A stretch of 64,000 nucleotides of DNA from Biomphalaria glabrata (Eukaryota > Mollusca > Gastropoda > Planorbidae), in assembly GCF_947242115.1 (NCBI RefSeq), contig NC_074719.1, positions 43,424,849 through 43,488,848 of the forward strand, read 5' to 3'. Below the pieces are notes generated by a model, which was given only the letters and a program-made list of their open reading frames with translations, had not been told where the DNA came from and made no database searches. Positions 10,748 through 21,660 of the stretch are shown in pieces (positions within the stretch are counted from its first letter, which is position 1; each line of letters starts with the position of its first letter). A program made the position numbers and the translations under genes.

Positions 10748-12286
10748 TTACTCTCGTAACAAGTAATTTGTTCTTCGTTTCCTTACCACGGCTGTGTGGA
10801 TAGCTCTACCTATTGTCGGTACCACACTTACCACTGTCGATATTGGTAGGCCAACAATGGGGATGAATGCTAAACCAAGGCCGGCACCTGACATGATCCA
10901 AGAAGTCGTTGTCCAGCCTATCCACATATCATTGTCTTCTTTTTTGAACTCAAGAAACATTTTTAAGTCTTTGATATCATCCAATAGATTGTCCAGCCCA
11001 CCGACCTTTACATTTTCCTCGTTGACAGTAGTGCTTAATTGATCCAGTCGATTGGAGATAGCTTTCAACTTACATACACTGGTGGGGATTGTGGTTTTCT
11101 TTAAAGTATTGCGTAACTCTTCAATCTGGGGAGCTAACGAAATTTTAACCTTTACTTGCATAGCTTTCAATAGTTTCTTTTTGACTATGTCTAATCTTGT
11201 CTCTAAGCTTATAAGATCTGAATCGGATTGGATACAGGCTAAAAGAGTTGTATAATTTGACTCACAATCAAGTAGGTTATCAAAGTTATTGTTCTTGATG
11301 ATATTGTCTACATTTTCTATTAGTTCGTCAATATCCTTATCACTATGTCGAATTTTAATTTCTTTTAGAATGTCGGATTTGAGCTTCGTTAGCTGTTCAC
11401 GAAATTCTTCAAAAAGTCGCGGTTCATTGTCGTGATAAAAAATGGTTCTTGGGTCATCTTCTTGGTTCAAGTCGTCTACAAGTTGGTCTAATTTTATGAG
11501 CACATCTTCGAATATATTTGGTTGTCTCGATGACTTAGAAACAGAAAGATGCAAGTCAAAAAGTGACTGTACATTCTGCCGATACATGATTTGACGTTTC
11601 GGAAATAGTGTATCTAGAATAAATCTATGATGTTGTTTTCTCAGAAGGGCAAATTGAGTTTTTGTGTAACCTTGATCTAGATCGTTCACTAAATCAATGA
11701 TATATTTCCTTTGTTGGTTAACTTCTGCTGAATCTTTACATATGTTATTAAATAGAAGACATCTATATTGAACTAATGAAAACAATTGACCCAGGTCTTC
11801 CGTTTGCTCTGCCATCCAGTCTTTGAACTGTTTGTCTTGCTGGTCATTTAAAGCAAACATGTCGCCGTGGGTCATGACAATAACACAAGATTTGCACAAA
11901 TTTTCTTCACCAAACATTTGCTTTAGAATATCAACAGTTGTTTTATTTTCTTCAGTGAAACGGTCGCCGTACTTCATAACAATAACGACCGCCATTTTGC
12001 CTTCGTCTGGACATTTGCTGACCGCTTCTTTCATTTCGTTGCAAGTTTTTATCTTGATTGCTTCCAGGTCCAAACCAGTGTGCATCACTCCAGGTGTGTC
12101 AACAACAGTTAGAGTGTATCCATCTACAGTAGCACTTTGGACTTGAATTAGAGTCGTTTCTGATTGAGACCTATCACTGTGTGCGAACACATTCTGACCT
12201 AGGACTGAGTTTCCCATGGAGCTTTTTCCACATCCTGTTTTTCCCACCAACAAAAAAGACAGACTCTGCTTTTCAAATGTAGACAT
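10748..12286 (-). CDS. GIMAP/AIG1-family GTPase, subfamily A (A1)
   Basis: 512 residues, one open frame. Domains: P-loop GKTGCGKS at 15-22; G2 threonines 44-45; G3 DTPG at 63-66; the GIMAP conserved box containing KYGDRFTEEN at 105-114; G4 as THGD at 139-142 rather than TKxD; G5 RCLLFNN at 175-181. A helical middle (about 215-450) follows, then a hydrophobic hairpin (about 463-492) and a basic tail (VRKRRTNY), suggesting membrane anchoring. The start puts the P-loop 15 residues in, as in the paralogue at 45657-47204, and sits 10 nt after a strong acceptor (TTTTTTTTTCTCGACAG). All nucleotide motifs look intact. GIMAPs are immunity-associated GTPases in vertebrates and plants; immune function here is inferred from family. 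Confidence 0.93.
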   Translation of the reverse strand: MSTFEKQSLSFLLVGKTGCGKSSMGNSVLGQNVFAHSDRSQSETTLIQVQSATVDGYTLTVVDTPGVMHTGLDLEAIKIKTCNEMKEAVSKCPDEGKMAVVIVMKYGDRFTEENKTTVDILKQMFGEENLCKSCVIVMTHGDMFALNDQQDKQFKDWMAEQTEDLGQLFSLVQYRCLLFNNICKDSAEVNQQRKYIIDLVNDLDQGYTKTQFALLRKQHHRFILDTLFPKRQIMYRQNVQSLFDLHLSVSKSSRQPNIFEDVLIKLDQLVDDLNQEDDPRTIFYHDNEPRLFEEFREQLTKLKSDILKEIKIRHSDKDIDELIENVDNIIKNNNFDNLLDCESNYTTLLACIQSDSDLISLETRLDIVKKKLLKAMQVKVKISLAPQIEELRNTLKKTTIPTSVCKLKAISNRLDQLSTTVNEENVKVGGLDNLLDDIKDLKMFLEFKKEDNDMWIGWTTTSWIMSGAGLGLAFIPIVGLPISTVVSVVPTIGRAIHTAVVRKRRTNYLLRE

Positions 12287-12296
12287 TTTTATTTGT

Positions 12297-12313
12297 CTGT
12301 CGAGAAAAAAAAA
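12297..12313 (-). other. 3' splice site upstream of A1
   Basis: TTTTTTTTTCTCGACAG on the minus strand; leaves a 10-nt 5' UTR stub (ACAAATAAAA) before the ATG. Its 5' exon is not identified. Confidence 0.6.
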
Positions 12314-12581
12314 TACGTCTTACTTATAAATAAAAAAAATAAAAAAAAATACAATAAAACATAATTAAAGAAAAATTTTAAATGCTGTTAAAATTTGTAT
12401 GGTAGCTGTCTAGACTCTAGAGCTAACCATTTGTACTTACATAAACGCCAAACAGAATTGAGAAAATAGAGTGATAGGCTACATAAATGTGGGGGCTTAA
12501 AACACTTTAGAAAATTGAAATTTTAAGGAAAGCACATCCAATATCAATCAATCTGTAGTACTGTAATCAAATTTAAATGAG

Positions 12582-12637
12582 TCTTATCTTATATATTACA
12601 GACGTTACTTCGAAAAAAAAAAGAAGATAATTACGCC
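12582..12637 (-). mobile_element. LINE family D 3' end, left part of split copy
   Basis: TCTTATCTTATATATTACAG then GACGTTACTTCGAAAAAAAA and GAAGATAATTACG, i.e. the inverted D tail. It resumes at 13491 after the insertion listed next. 12320-12581 shows no feature. Confidence 0.65.
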
Positions 12638-13490
12638 CTCAAAGATCTAAAACAAACGGAGGAGCAGGCATACTAATTGAATGGTCAAATGGAGAAGGAC
12701 TAGAAAGGTCAATTGCAACTGGAGATCTCTCAGACAGCCATAGAGCAGAAAGGCAAGCACTGGAACTAGCAGCTACCACACTAATAAACTACCCATGTAC
12801 ACCAAACAGTCTTACTGACCGATACCAAAACAGTTCTTTAAAGCCTAAAAAAAATCTCGAATACTTCTTATATAAAGCAACTCAGGACAGCTCTTGTAAA
12901 CCTTAACATCAACAGAAAAGAAACTTCTTCAATGGATTCCAGCACATGTTGAACTAGAAGGCAATGAAAAAGCAGACATACTGACCAACTGACCATAATG
13001 ATAGAGAGTAGAATAAATGAGAATTAGACCAGGTCACATCCAAATTACAAGAAAAAAGGACGCCTATTATAAAACTATCTCGACTTGAACAGGTCACATC
13101 CCAATTACAAGAAAAAAGGACGCCTATTATAAAGCTCGACATGACCAGCTCACATCCCAATTACAAGAAAAAACGACGCCTATTATAAAGCGCGACATGA
13201 CCAGTGTATAATGTTTCGACTCAGAACCGGACACAACAGAATGAGACAACAAATGTTCCGGAAGCTTAAAGTCGGGACGAGCGACACCTGCCCTAGAGGA
13301 GCATCACCAGAGAATGTCCTTCAAAGCTGCATACTATATCAAGAGACCAGAACAAGACTCTGGCCTCAAAAACCTTCCTATAAAACAAAAGCTATACGGA
13401 GATATGCCTGAACTGGAAACCGTTCGAGGTCATCTCATATACAGGATTAGGATCTGAACTCTCCGACATGTAAAATGAGAAAAAAGAAAC
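12638..13490 (+). mobile_element. RNase H-bearing LINE fragment (I-clade type)
   Basis: Translation of 12660-12800 gives TNGGAGILIEWSNGEG and later DSHRAERQALELAATTLINY; 12930-12985 gives LQWIPAHVELEGNEKADILT. These are RNase H signatures of I-type non-LTR elements, a clade known from Biomphalaria (nimbus). 13211-13330 encodes FRLRTGHNRMRQ and a Cys-containing C-terminus. 5' truncated and with shifted frames; it carries a 57-bp coding triplication (13030-13205) and interrupts a family D copy. Confidence 0.75.
13030..13205 (+). repeat. 57-60-bp triplication inside the LINE
   Basis: Three head-to-tail copies of a segment with 'cacatcccaattacaagaaa' and 'cgcctattataaag'. The homologous minus-strand LINE at 29559-29831 has this segment once. 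Confidence 0.85.
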
Positions 13491-13562
13491 GTCCTACGGA
13501 TTTTATGTGTCAATCTGGTCATGCATAGTAATCGGTAACTTAAACTCACATTGGTTTTCCTG
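13491..13562 (-). mobile_element. LINE family D, right part of split copy
   Basis: Continues the inverted D sequence with GTCCTACGGATTTTATGTGT and TTGGTTTTCCTG. 13563-13789 shows no feature. Confidence 0.6.
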
Positions 13563-13789
13563 TGGTATCGTTTACAATTGTAAATGAATCTGTGGTACTG
13601 CAAGTCAATATATTTTCACTGTTATAATAAAACAGTGTTCATAAATAATAATAAAAAATGATTAACAGAATATACTAGCTCAATTAAGAATAATTAATGT
13701 TTTCATTGAAAGGAAATGTCAATGCAACATTGGCTTGTTTGTATAATAAATGTCCCTGTGTACTTCGTTTTCGGACCCCCGTGTCCACG

Positions 13790-14235
13790 CTCCACTGGCT
13801 TCCAGTGAAAGCGAGAATCGATTACAAGGTCGCCACACTTTGTCATCAGTGTATGTATAACAATGAGATGCCCTTGTACCTTAGCGAACTGATTGCTCCA
13901 TATGTCCCACAGAGAGCTCTGCGCTCAATGGACTCAACATTTTTAGTGGTGACATGTTTCTCCCTCAAAAGCTACGGTCTGCGGGCTTTTTCAGTGCACG
14001 GACCAAAGGTTTGGAACTCACTCCCCATTGATCTTAGACAATATGCAACACCACTTTTAAGAAGAACATTAAGACCTATCTGTTTAAAACTTTTTTAGAT
14101 TAATTGTCATAACAACTATCATGTTTGTGTTTGTAATGTTATTACAGCGCCTTGAGCCTACACTTTGTTTGTTAACAGCACTTTATAATACAATTATTAT
14201 TATTATTATTATTAATATATATATATATATTTATA
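13790..14235 (+). mobile_element. CR1/L2-type LINE 3' end, copy 2
   Basis: Near-identical to the end of the 35050-36297 element: LHWLPVKARIDYKVATLCHQ, then SLKSYGLRAFSVHGPKVWNS, with a (ATT)n/(AT)n tail. Homology starts about 13790, so only the last ~100 residues remain, and the extreme C-terminus is frame-shifted. Confidence 0.85.
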
Positions 14236-14236
14236 A

Positions 14237-14490
14237 GGTTCCCCTTTTAGACTCTGCAATCTATGTGGCACATGATGTAAAAGTTATCTGTTTATGTGGC
14301 GGTTAATGAGGGTGTCATGTGGCCAGCACAACGACCAACCGCCTTTACTTTTTCCTAACTAATGTCAGGTACCCATTAGAGCTGGGTGGACTCAGAGGCG
14401 CCCGAAGATCCCGAAATAAATAAAACCCAGTCTTCACCAGGAATCGAAGCTGGTACTACGGAAGCCAAACCCTATACCGCCGCGCCCCCG
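14237..14490 (-). mobile_element. SINE family B, inverted
   Basis: Reverse of the family B body and head, abutting the AT tail of the LINE. The head has decayed ('accgccgcgcccccg'). Confidence 0.8.
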
Positions 14491-14787
14491 TTTTTATATT
14501 TTGGCGTAATAGCTTCTATTATGTAACAAAAGGCGTGTATAGTAAGTCTTATTTAGTTCTTTCAAGAGGAATCTCCAAATACGAGGCCAAGTTTTTTTTT
14601 TTCCATTTTGCATCTGTGTTTATTTTTTAAGTACTGAATTACCTTTCTATAGTTCTATAGTGTGCTTATGCTAGAGGTGTGTACACTTCTATTGACATTT
14701 GTTTGAGATTTTAAAATGTAAATTGACATAAGAACCCAACTAGTGCGTTTTTTAATCGTTAATAATTTTTTGTAATCTTTCTCTCGT

Positions 14788-15512
14788 GTTTTCATCTCTC
14801 TCTCTCATGTTTATTTTGTTGCTTTCACACAATCTTCTCTATATGGCGACCGTTTCTCTATTTCTCAATTCATCTACTTTATCTGATAGAAGAACACTTT
14901 TTTTTTTCTCTCTCTCTCTCTCCCTAATCTTCTTCCCCTCTCTGACTACATCTTTCTCTCACTCTCTCTTCCTATCTCTCTCTCTACATCTCTCTGTCTC
15001 TTTCTATGTCTCTGTCTTACTCTCTATCTTTTTCAATCTCTCTCTTTCTCTCTCTGTCTCTCTCTCTCTCTTCCTCTCGCTGTCTCTCTTCCTCTCTCTT
15101 CATCTCTCTCTGTCTCTCTCTTTTTCTATCTCTCTTCTCCTCTCTCTGTCTCTCTTCCTCTCTCTTCCTCTCTCTGTCTCTCTCTCTTTTTTTATCTCTC
15201 TCTTGCTCTCTCTGTCTCTTTCTCTCGCTTCCTCTCTCTGTCTCTTTCTTTTCTATCTATCTCTTTCTCTCTCTCTTCATTTCTTTGTCTTCATGTCTGT
15301 CACATTCTCTTTCTCTCTTTCTTTATGTTGGTTCAGTAACGAATCCTCACGTTTTAACTTAGATGACTTTTACTCCCCCCCCCTTTCTTTCTCCACCCCC
15401 TGTTTCTCTCTCTGCCCCACTCTATCTCTCCCCACCCCCAACGCGTCTCTCTCCTCCCCATGTCTCTCTCCCTCCCCTCTGTCTCTCCATTTATTTCCCC
15501 CTCTATTTCAGC
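14788..15512. repeat. Polypyrimidine (TCTC)n-rich tract, about 0.7 kb
   Basis: Almost pure T/C on the plus strand with phrases like TCTCTCTCTGTCTCTC. The open frames through it are low-complexity artefacts. The flanking 14491-14787 and 15513-15844 show only short (TA)n near 15788. Confidence 0.95.
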
Positions 15513-15844
15513 GGCTTTGGGTGGAGCAAGTCCTGTACTGGAAAACAAATATGAATCAATTGTAAAGATCAACTCTTGGAGAAAGGCAGCGCGGTATTTA
15601 TCCTTTCAATTTCAAATTGCCACATAATCCCGAGAAGTGAAATGTGTCCTCTGCTAGTCTGCATACCGTGAACAGAGGGATGTAGTCTGTGGGGAACGAA
15701 CTGGTTATATATGTTAACTAGTATAACAGATAAACCACAATTCTATTGCCTTTAAACAGTTCTACTTCTCTTTGTCTTTCATCAGTCTATATATATATAT
15801 ATATGTACTAGTCGACCCACGGCGTAGCATACACCGCTATTTTG

Positions 15845-16513
15845 CAGGGCCGGCTTTTGGCCACTGCAACCTATTCAACCGCATTGGGCCCCGCACTTTC
15901 ATAGAACCCGCGCTAATTCTAGGTGTAAATTATTAAATTAAACAATTTTATAACTTATAACAGATTTCCAGCTCCCGCCTGATTATCAGGGGCTCCTGAA
16001 AGTGAAAAATATACACAAAAAAGTCCTGGAAATCTCTGGAAATTATTAAAATCTTTTGAAAACTCGTATAAATCTCCTGAAATATATAGACAAAAATTGT
16101 CTTTTTGGGGTATCATTCACTATGGAAAACGCCAATCCTACTCGCGATACAAAAAAAAACAAACGGCACTATGTGATTGTGGAATCTGGTGAAAGAAGCT
16201 TCTCGCGCCTCAAACTAATAAAGCATTAGTTGAGGTCAACAATTCTCATAGATAGATTGAAACATTTGGCAATTTTGCTATTGAGCGTAATCTATGTAGG
16301 AAATACAATTTTTATGATATACTGTATGACTTCGCTATACGCAAGGCTCGTAATGCAATTCTGTACGTAGTTAAGAATTAATAAAAAATGTATAGACGAA
16401 TTTATTTTCTAATACACACTCTTAATTTTTACTTATTATCCGTATCTCTATCCAAACTTGGCCCCGCGAAATCCTTTTCGCATAGGGCCCCACAGTGGTT
16501 AAGTACGGCCCTG
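15845..16513 (+). mobile_element. hAT-type MITE, family E, full copy with TSD
   Basis: Begins CAGGGCCGGC and ends CGGCCCTG. Flanked by 8-bp duplications CTATTTTG (15837-15844) and CTATTTAG (16514-16521), 7 of 8 matching. Inside lie GC-rich blocks near each end and an AT-rich core; no transposase. Relatives at 1608, 16640 and 48797. Confidence 0.8.
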
Positions 16514-16860
16514 CTATTTAGTGACGGGTGAATACAGAGTAGATTACTTGTTCTTCTCCCCCCCCCCCCCCCGACTTTTTTTCGCGCTAAAACTACGTGG
16601 GGTAGATATAAAGAAGAGTGATCTTTCCATGACTTCTAGGTCACAACGGATAAGTCCGGCCCTGCTATTTTGTGACGGCTGAATACTACTTGTTCTCTTC
16701 CCCCCTATTTTTTTTTTTCGTTGGGTAACTCTAGTCCGACTTGCAGAAATTAAAGTGTGATTGTATATAAGTTATAATGGTTTAATTTAATAATTTACAC
16801 CTAGAATTAACGCGTGGCCTATAAAAGTGTGCGGCCCACTGCGGCCTTTGCTCCATAATG
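16514..16860. repeat. Duplicated MITE-end and flank
   Basis: The junction 'ggccctgctatttagtgacgg' recurs at about 16659-16680 as 'ggccctgctattttgtgacgg', followed in both cases by 'tacttgttct' and a C run. An inverted family E piece occupies about 16745-16850. Confidence 0.65.
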
Positions 16861-17232
16861 GACATTCGCTAGCAAGATTATATTATAACATAATATATTC
16901 TGCTGGAGGCTGGTGTGGGCATAAATTACCATTACAGAGCTAGGGTGTGTCGGACAATTATCCCGCATGGGAGACGACCGCATGCTAACGGCGATTTTCT
17001 TTTGTAAGCATAAAGGAGAACGGCTTAACAGAGTTGCCCCCTTCTAAGCGATATAGAGATTAACTCAGGTGCCATTTTGCGCTCGATCGCAATTTATTTT
17101 TTCATTTTATTTGACTGATTCAAGCAAACAATTTTATGTTCTAAAAGGCATCAGAAGTTGTATTGCTAGAGAAAGTTGTTTTCATGCTAGTGATAGCCTT
17201 TTTAGAAACATCTGAAAGGGGAAAAGATGTTT
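16861..17232. other. Gap with no recognised feature
   Basis: No coding or repeat match beyond this window's background. Confidence 0.4.
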
Positions 17233-18113
17233 TTAGTTTTGTGTCGTTTGACTGTCCTTCAGTCCGTCCGACCCGTTTAGATCTCGTAAACTAGAAAAGG
17301 TAGTGAAAATGCGACGTCACAATATTTTAGACCATTCAAAGTTCTGATGCAACGGCTACTTTTTTTCTTTTCTGAAAGCGAAAAAATTTAATTTTTTAAA
17401 TTAAGTATGCAAGCAGTTTTTTCATAAAAATACACCATTTTTACAACTATTCACTATTAAAAGTAACCAACACTATTTCGTAAGGGAGATATCCGTTTAC
17501 CATATTTTGAACACATTTATGCTAACTGTTTTAGATTTTTTGTCAAATTTTTTATTATAATCGTATTACAAAGTTAAACAACTTTTTTCATACTAACTAC
17601 TACATTTAAAAAAGAAATGTTTACTTCTATTTTAAAGAGAAAAAATCTATTTATTATGCACATAAGTGGAAAATAATGTAAAACAACAATTAATAAGTAG
17701 TTTTTCATATTATTGCGTGAACTGCAGTGTTCATACTAATAAATGGAACTCTTGTCTAAAGGATTTAAACATTTTTTGTTTGTTTACGGAAATGTTTTTT
17801 TTTCTTGAGGCTTTGAATTCGACATTGAACCTTTTCAAAACAATTAGACCAATTAGATAATCATTATAAGACATCAGCTAGGCCAGGTTCACATCTAACT
17901 TCACATTCACTTTCACCTGGACCGTTGGGGCACCACACAGGATCTGTCAACCTTCTTTCTCCATTCTTCTGTCATTTGCCTTTGATATAATTTCATTCTG
18001 ATATTCTTTCTAAAAATATAAAAACCTGCCTTTTTAACTGCCTGGGTGGACCACTTCGGGGACCCATTTTGAGCTTGTGTTCCCACACAAACTGCCTTTG
18101 TCACCTTGTTTAT
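17233..18113 (+). repeat. Unclassified dispersed repeat F, copy 1 (about 0.9 kb)
   Basis: Shares a long colinear stretch with 51447-52333: 'gtttagatctcgtaaactag', 'caacggctactttttt', 'aaaaatacacca', 'taggccaggttcacatctaa', 'caaccttctttctccattct', 'acctgcctttttaactgcct'. No intact frame, no obvious termini, no tRNA head. Confidence 0.75.
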
Positions 18114-18944
18114 TCCTGATTTTTCTAATGTGTATCACCCGGACTTTGTAAGAGGTCTCCAGGTACTAGCCATTGGCTTCAATTTATTAATATACTAAAA
18201 TATGAGGATACAGCTAGGTATGGGAAGTCTCATACAATAAACTTAACTCGAAGACCACCATTTTAAAATAATATTATCATTATTTAAAAAACATCAATTA
18301 AGACAAAAATTTAACATTGTTCATCATAAACAATCATCGAAATAAGAAAACAAAAAATTAACTAATGAAACTTACATAGAACAGGAAAGTATGTTTTAAA
18401 AAATTACCCGCTCATTTGGCGGCTGATATTTCCTATATTTTAAAGTTTCGACAGAAATGTCAGTCTATTGAAGGAAAATGAAAAGAAAAATCTAAAAACC
18501 TAACCCTCTTGCGCAATTCAATCTTAAGTGGAATTTTCAGGATAAAAAAACACGTATTTCTGAGATATAAAACCTTTACAATATAAAAATGTACCAAAGA
18601 ACGTGGCCGTTTAAGAAATAAAAAAATCACAAACAGTCCGGGCTTCGTTTTGATAAAATATCACACGTTACACCTCATCCATAAAGGGAAATTTTTACGA
18701 TTCTACAAGGCTCTTCAGCGTATCTCCATGTGAGGTGAGAGAATTCTTATTCAATCAAATAGTAAATGTGTTTGACGTGTTTTGTAGTGACGGTTTCATT
18801 ACCTAGCCTTGGGTTAATTTACTAAATTTGTTTGTAAGCTTGACTAGAGTGTCTAGACTCTAGGTAAGTAGATGATTGGTGTTACTTTGATTTCTTAAAT
18901 AACAACTACAATAATAATTATTATAAGATAAGTGTATTGGTCCT
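18114..18944. other. Gap with no recognised feature
   Basis: AT-rich with stops throughout; no gene or repeat recognised. Confidence 0.45.
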
Positions 18945-19591
18945 TGTCACGAACCGCTGTGTGCCCACACCCGTTTGTGTGTGCGTAGCAGAATGACACA
19001 AGTCCACTATGGGCCTGGCTAAGGAATGTTGACCCAACTGACCCCTTACCCGTCATCATGGCCTCTGGCCTCAGTTATTGAGGAATGTTTTTTTTTTAAT
19101 TGTTATTTCAATTTTTATTCTTATTTAATTATTTATGTTTCTAATCTATTTTATTTTATTAAATTAGACTTAGTTTATTATTGGGAAGGGAAATAAACAC
19201 CTGTATATTTTTCCCTTTTTATTTTACTGTCACGTGATCAGGTGACCTGGTCTTGAACGAGGCAGGGTGACCTGGGTACTGTGGGGACAAAGCGGAACTT
19301 GGGGTGGGTTTTGTAGAGCGGACGGTCGCATTCCTCACTTCTTCTTGTTATTCATAATATTTTCAACTAAAATTCTTGTTTTAAGAATAGCCTACTATAT
19401 TTAAATCGAAAGTGTACAGTCATTTTGGACATCTTTAGTTGTTATCAGTTTCATTGATGTATCTATATTTAAAACGTTGTGGATGACTCAAAATTCTATT
19501 TCAATAAAGTTATACGCTACGTGTCTTTAACTATTATTCTGGTGTTCAATGTTATATGTGAGTTGTAGACACAAACACCTAAATCGCGACA
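18945..19591 (+). mobile_element. Candidate solo LTR fossil
   Basis: About 647 bp bounded by TGTCACGA and TCGCGACA, near-inverted TG..CA ends, with an AATAAA near 19503 in the plus orientation. No internal genes alongside; family unclear; age not estimable from one copy. Confidence 0.4.
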
Positions 19592-19855
19592 GGGCTGAAG
19601 CAATGAAATACACAATTCCAGTGTCAACAATCGGGCCTCCAGAATAGCCCTAGACAATGACCAGTTGAAGCAGGCGCCAGCACACTGCTAGCGTCTTGTG
19701 ACAGCCCTAACAAATGGAAATTTCGGTTTGACGACAATTGTCCACCTCATAACCAATAACAATATAGATGCAAACATGAACAATATTTACATTGTAAAGC
19801 CACACAGTCTAACACGCCCTCACAAACACACGACAAGCTCTTTATATATTGGGCT

Positions 19856-20152
19856 TCTATGTACTTCTGTGTACTTCAATGTACTTCTATGTACCTCTAT
19901 GTACTGCTGTGCACTTCAATGTACTTCTATGTACCTCTATGTACTTCTGTGCACTTCAATGTACTTCTATGTACCTCTATGTACTTCTGTGCACTTCAAT
20001 GTACTTCTATGTACCTCTATGTACTTCTGTGCACTTCAATGTACTTCTATGTACCTCTATGTACTTCTGTGCACTTCAATGTACTTCTATGTACCTCTAT
20101 GTACTTCTGTGCTGCACTTTAATGTACTTCTATGTACCTCTATGTAGTTCTC
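19856..20152 (+). repeat. 40-bp minisatellite, about 7 copies, 10-bp subunits
   Basis: Unit GTACTTCTATGTACCTCTAT + GTACTTCTGTGCACTTCAAT. All three plus frames stay open because of the repeat; not a gene. 19592-19855 and 20153-20627 show nothing else. Confidence 0.95.
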
Positions 20153-20618
20153 TGTGATAAGAAGTGACCGTCCAGCACCCACTCTGAAAGTGGGAGAAAT
20201 GATGGTTCAAATCTTTCTGTTCTAAATTATAAGATAAAATGTATGTAGTTTGTGTCACTGTTTGATAGGCCAGTGACATAAATAGTTGTGATGCACGGAA
20301 TACACTATCTGTGGATGCTTAGGAATACTTTGGATGTTTCACGTAGGGTAACAAGCTTCCAAATTTGAATTGTAGGCAAGAAATCTCGTTCTGGAGTTGA
20401 CCCCGTGGTTAGAGAATCAGTAGTAGCCAGGTTTTTTAACTGTATGGATGTCTATTGTAGTTTGTTCAATATTGATGACCAAGTTGTGAACTTAGAATAT
20501 TTCTTTGGATATAAATTAATTGGTAAAACATAATATGCATTTCTTGATGCCTGAAGTTGCCAATTTAGTGTGAACTATTTTATTATGATGGTTAAATATT
20601 TCGTTTGCTATGATGGAG

Positions 20619-20627
<9 letters not shown>

Positions 20628-20663
<36 letters not shown>

Positions 20664-20664
20664 T
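20628..20664. repeat. (TA)n(TG)n microsatellite
   Basis: Alternating TA followed by TGTGTGTG. 20665-20916 shows no feature. Confidence 0.9.
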
Positions 20665-20916
20665 GTGGTCTTATTACTCAGTAGATCTAGTAGACAGTTG
20701 ATTCAAGCCAATGGAAGTTACGGATGAAAAAAAGATTAACAAATGAAAAAAGAATTCATCCACCCCTTCCCATTCCCGCCCCATCTCAATTCACTTGTCA
20801 TTTGATACAAACTATTAACTTCTAAATTAAAGTAAACAAAAAAAAAGAAAGCTCATATAAGTGAAAGAACTGTACATTTATAGTTGGCCTCCTTCAGTCG
20901 TAGAACGACTATGGTT

Positions 20917-21020
20917 CATCTAGCCAGGAAAACCAGTGACTTGGCAGATATTAAGTCATTGGTTAACATGCATGACTGAATACATGACGCGTAGAACGTA
21001 ATCATCTTCTTTTTTGAAGT
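20917..21020 (+). mobile_element. LINE family D, 3' fragment
   Basis: 'ctagccaggaaaaccagtga', 'aagtcattggttaac' and 'gtaatcatcttcttttttga' match the D copies at 49452 and 59892. It abuts the inverted LINE piece next in the list. Confidence 0.75.
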
Positions 21021-21200
21021 AACGATGGTAGGACCGTCCATTCTTTTATGTTGTCCTCCCAATACTTTCTCTGTCTGCCTCTTTTTTCCTGGTGTTGTTC
21101 CCTGAAGGCATGTTTCTGCGAGCCCCGCAGATCTTGTAATATGGCCATAGGTGAGGTCCGATCGCTGCAGTAACTTTGTAATTTTCCATTGTCGCCCAGA
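21021..21200 (-). mobile_element. LINE ORF2 C-terminus remnant
   Basis: Minus-strand reading gives KRGRQRKYWEDNIKEWT preceded by a TSPMAILQDLRG-like stretch, the GRQxKxWEDNIKEWT ending of a common LINE type. Frames shift within it. Confidence 0.7.
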
Positions 21201-21284
21201 GTGCCCCCTGCCATACTCAATCGAAAGCTTTCTTGAAATCAATAAAGACATGGAAAAGATGCTAAAGGCGGATCTTTAAAAAAA

Positions 21285-21660
21285 ACAATGAGGAGGTGCT
21301 ACGACGAGCATGGTGCAAGGACATCCGCTTTGTTATCAGCAGCAGACGCCTTGGCTGGCTTGGGTACGTTCGAAGAATGCCAGTAGGTTGAGTTCCACAA
21401 GACATTATTTATGGCGATCTAACAGATGGCAGGAGAGCCGCTAATCGCCCACTTTTACGGTTTACGGATGTATGCGAATGGAGAGAGAGCATAAAGGAAG
21501 GGTCTCGGATTGCAGATGCCATACACAACAGCAGTAGAAAGTAGGGTGAGAATGCAACGGTGCCCACTGATTACATGTGTCCAACATGTGACCGCAGCTG
21601 TATATCAAGGTTTGGCCTCTTTAATCACATAAGAACTTGCAAAAGGAAAAGATTGTCTAT
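21285..21660 (+). mobile_element. LINE 3' remnant with C2H2-type tail
   Basis: Pieces read RRLGWLGYVRRMP and TCPTCDRSCISRFGLFNHIR, the GHVxRM region and terminal Cys2His2-like motif of non-LTR ORF2 proteins. Broken by stops. 21661-22791 shows no other recognisable feature. Confidence 0.65.

Noticed and set aside
14786-15565. Long open frames rich in Ser and Leu on the plus strand
   Set aside because: They follow a TCTC-rich tract; several frames are open at once and no domain is visible.
17913-18104. 63-codon minus frame within repeat F
   Set aside because: The homologous stretch in the second F copy is not open in the same way; no domain.
19698-20157. Cys-Thr-Ser-Met-Tyr repeat proteins in three overlapping frames
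   Set aside because: All three frames are open because of the 40-bp tandem repeat.
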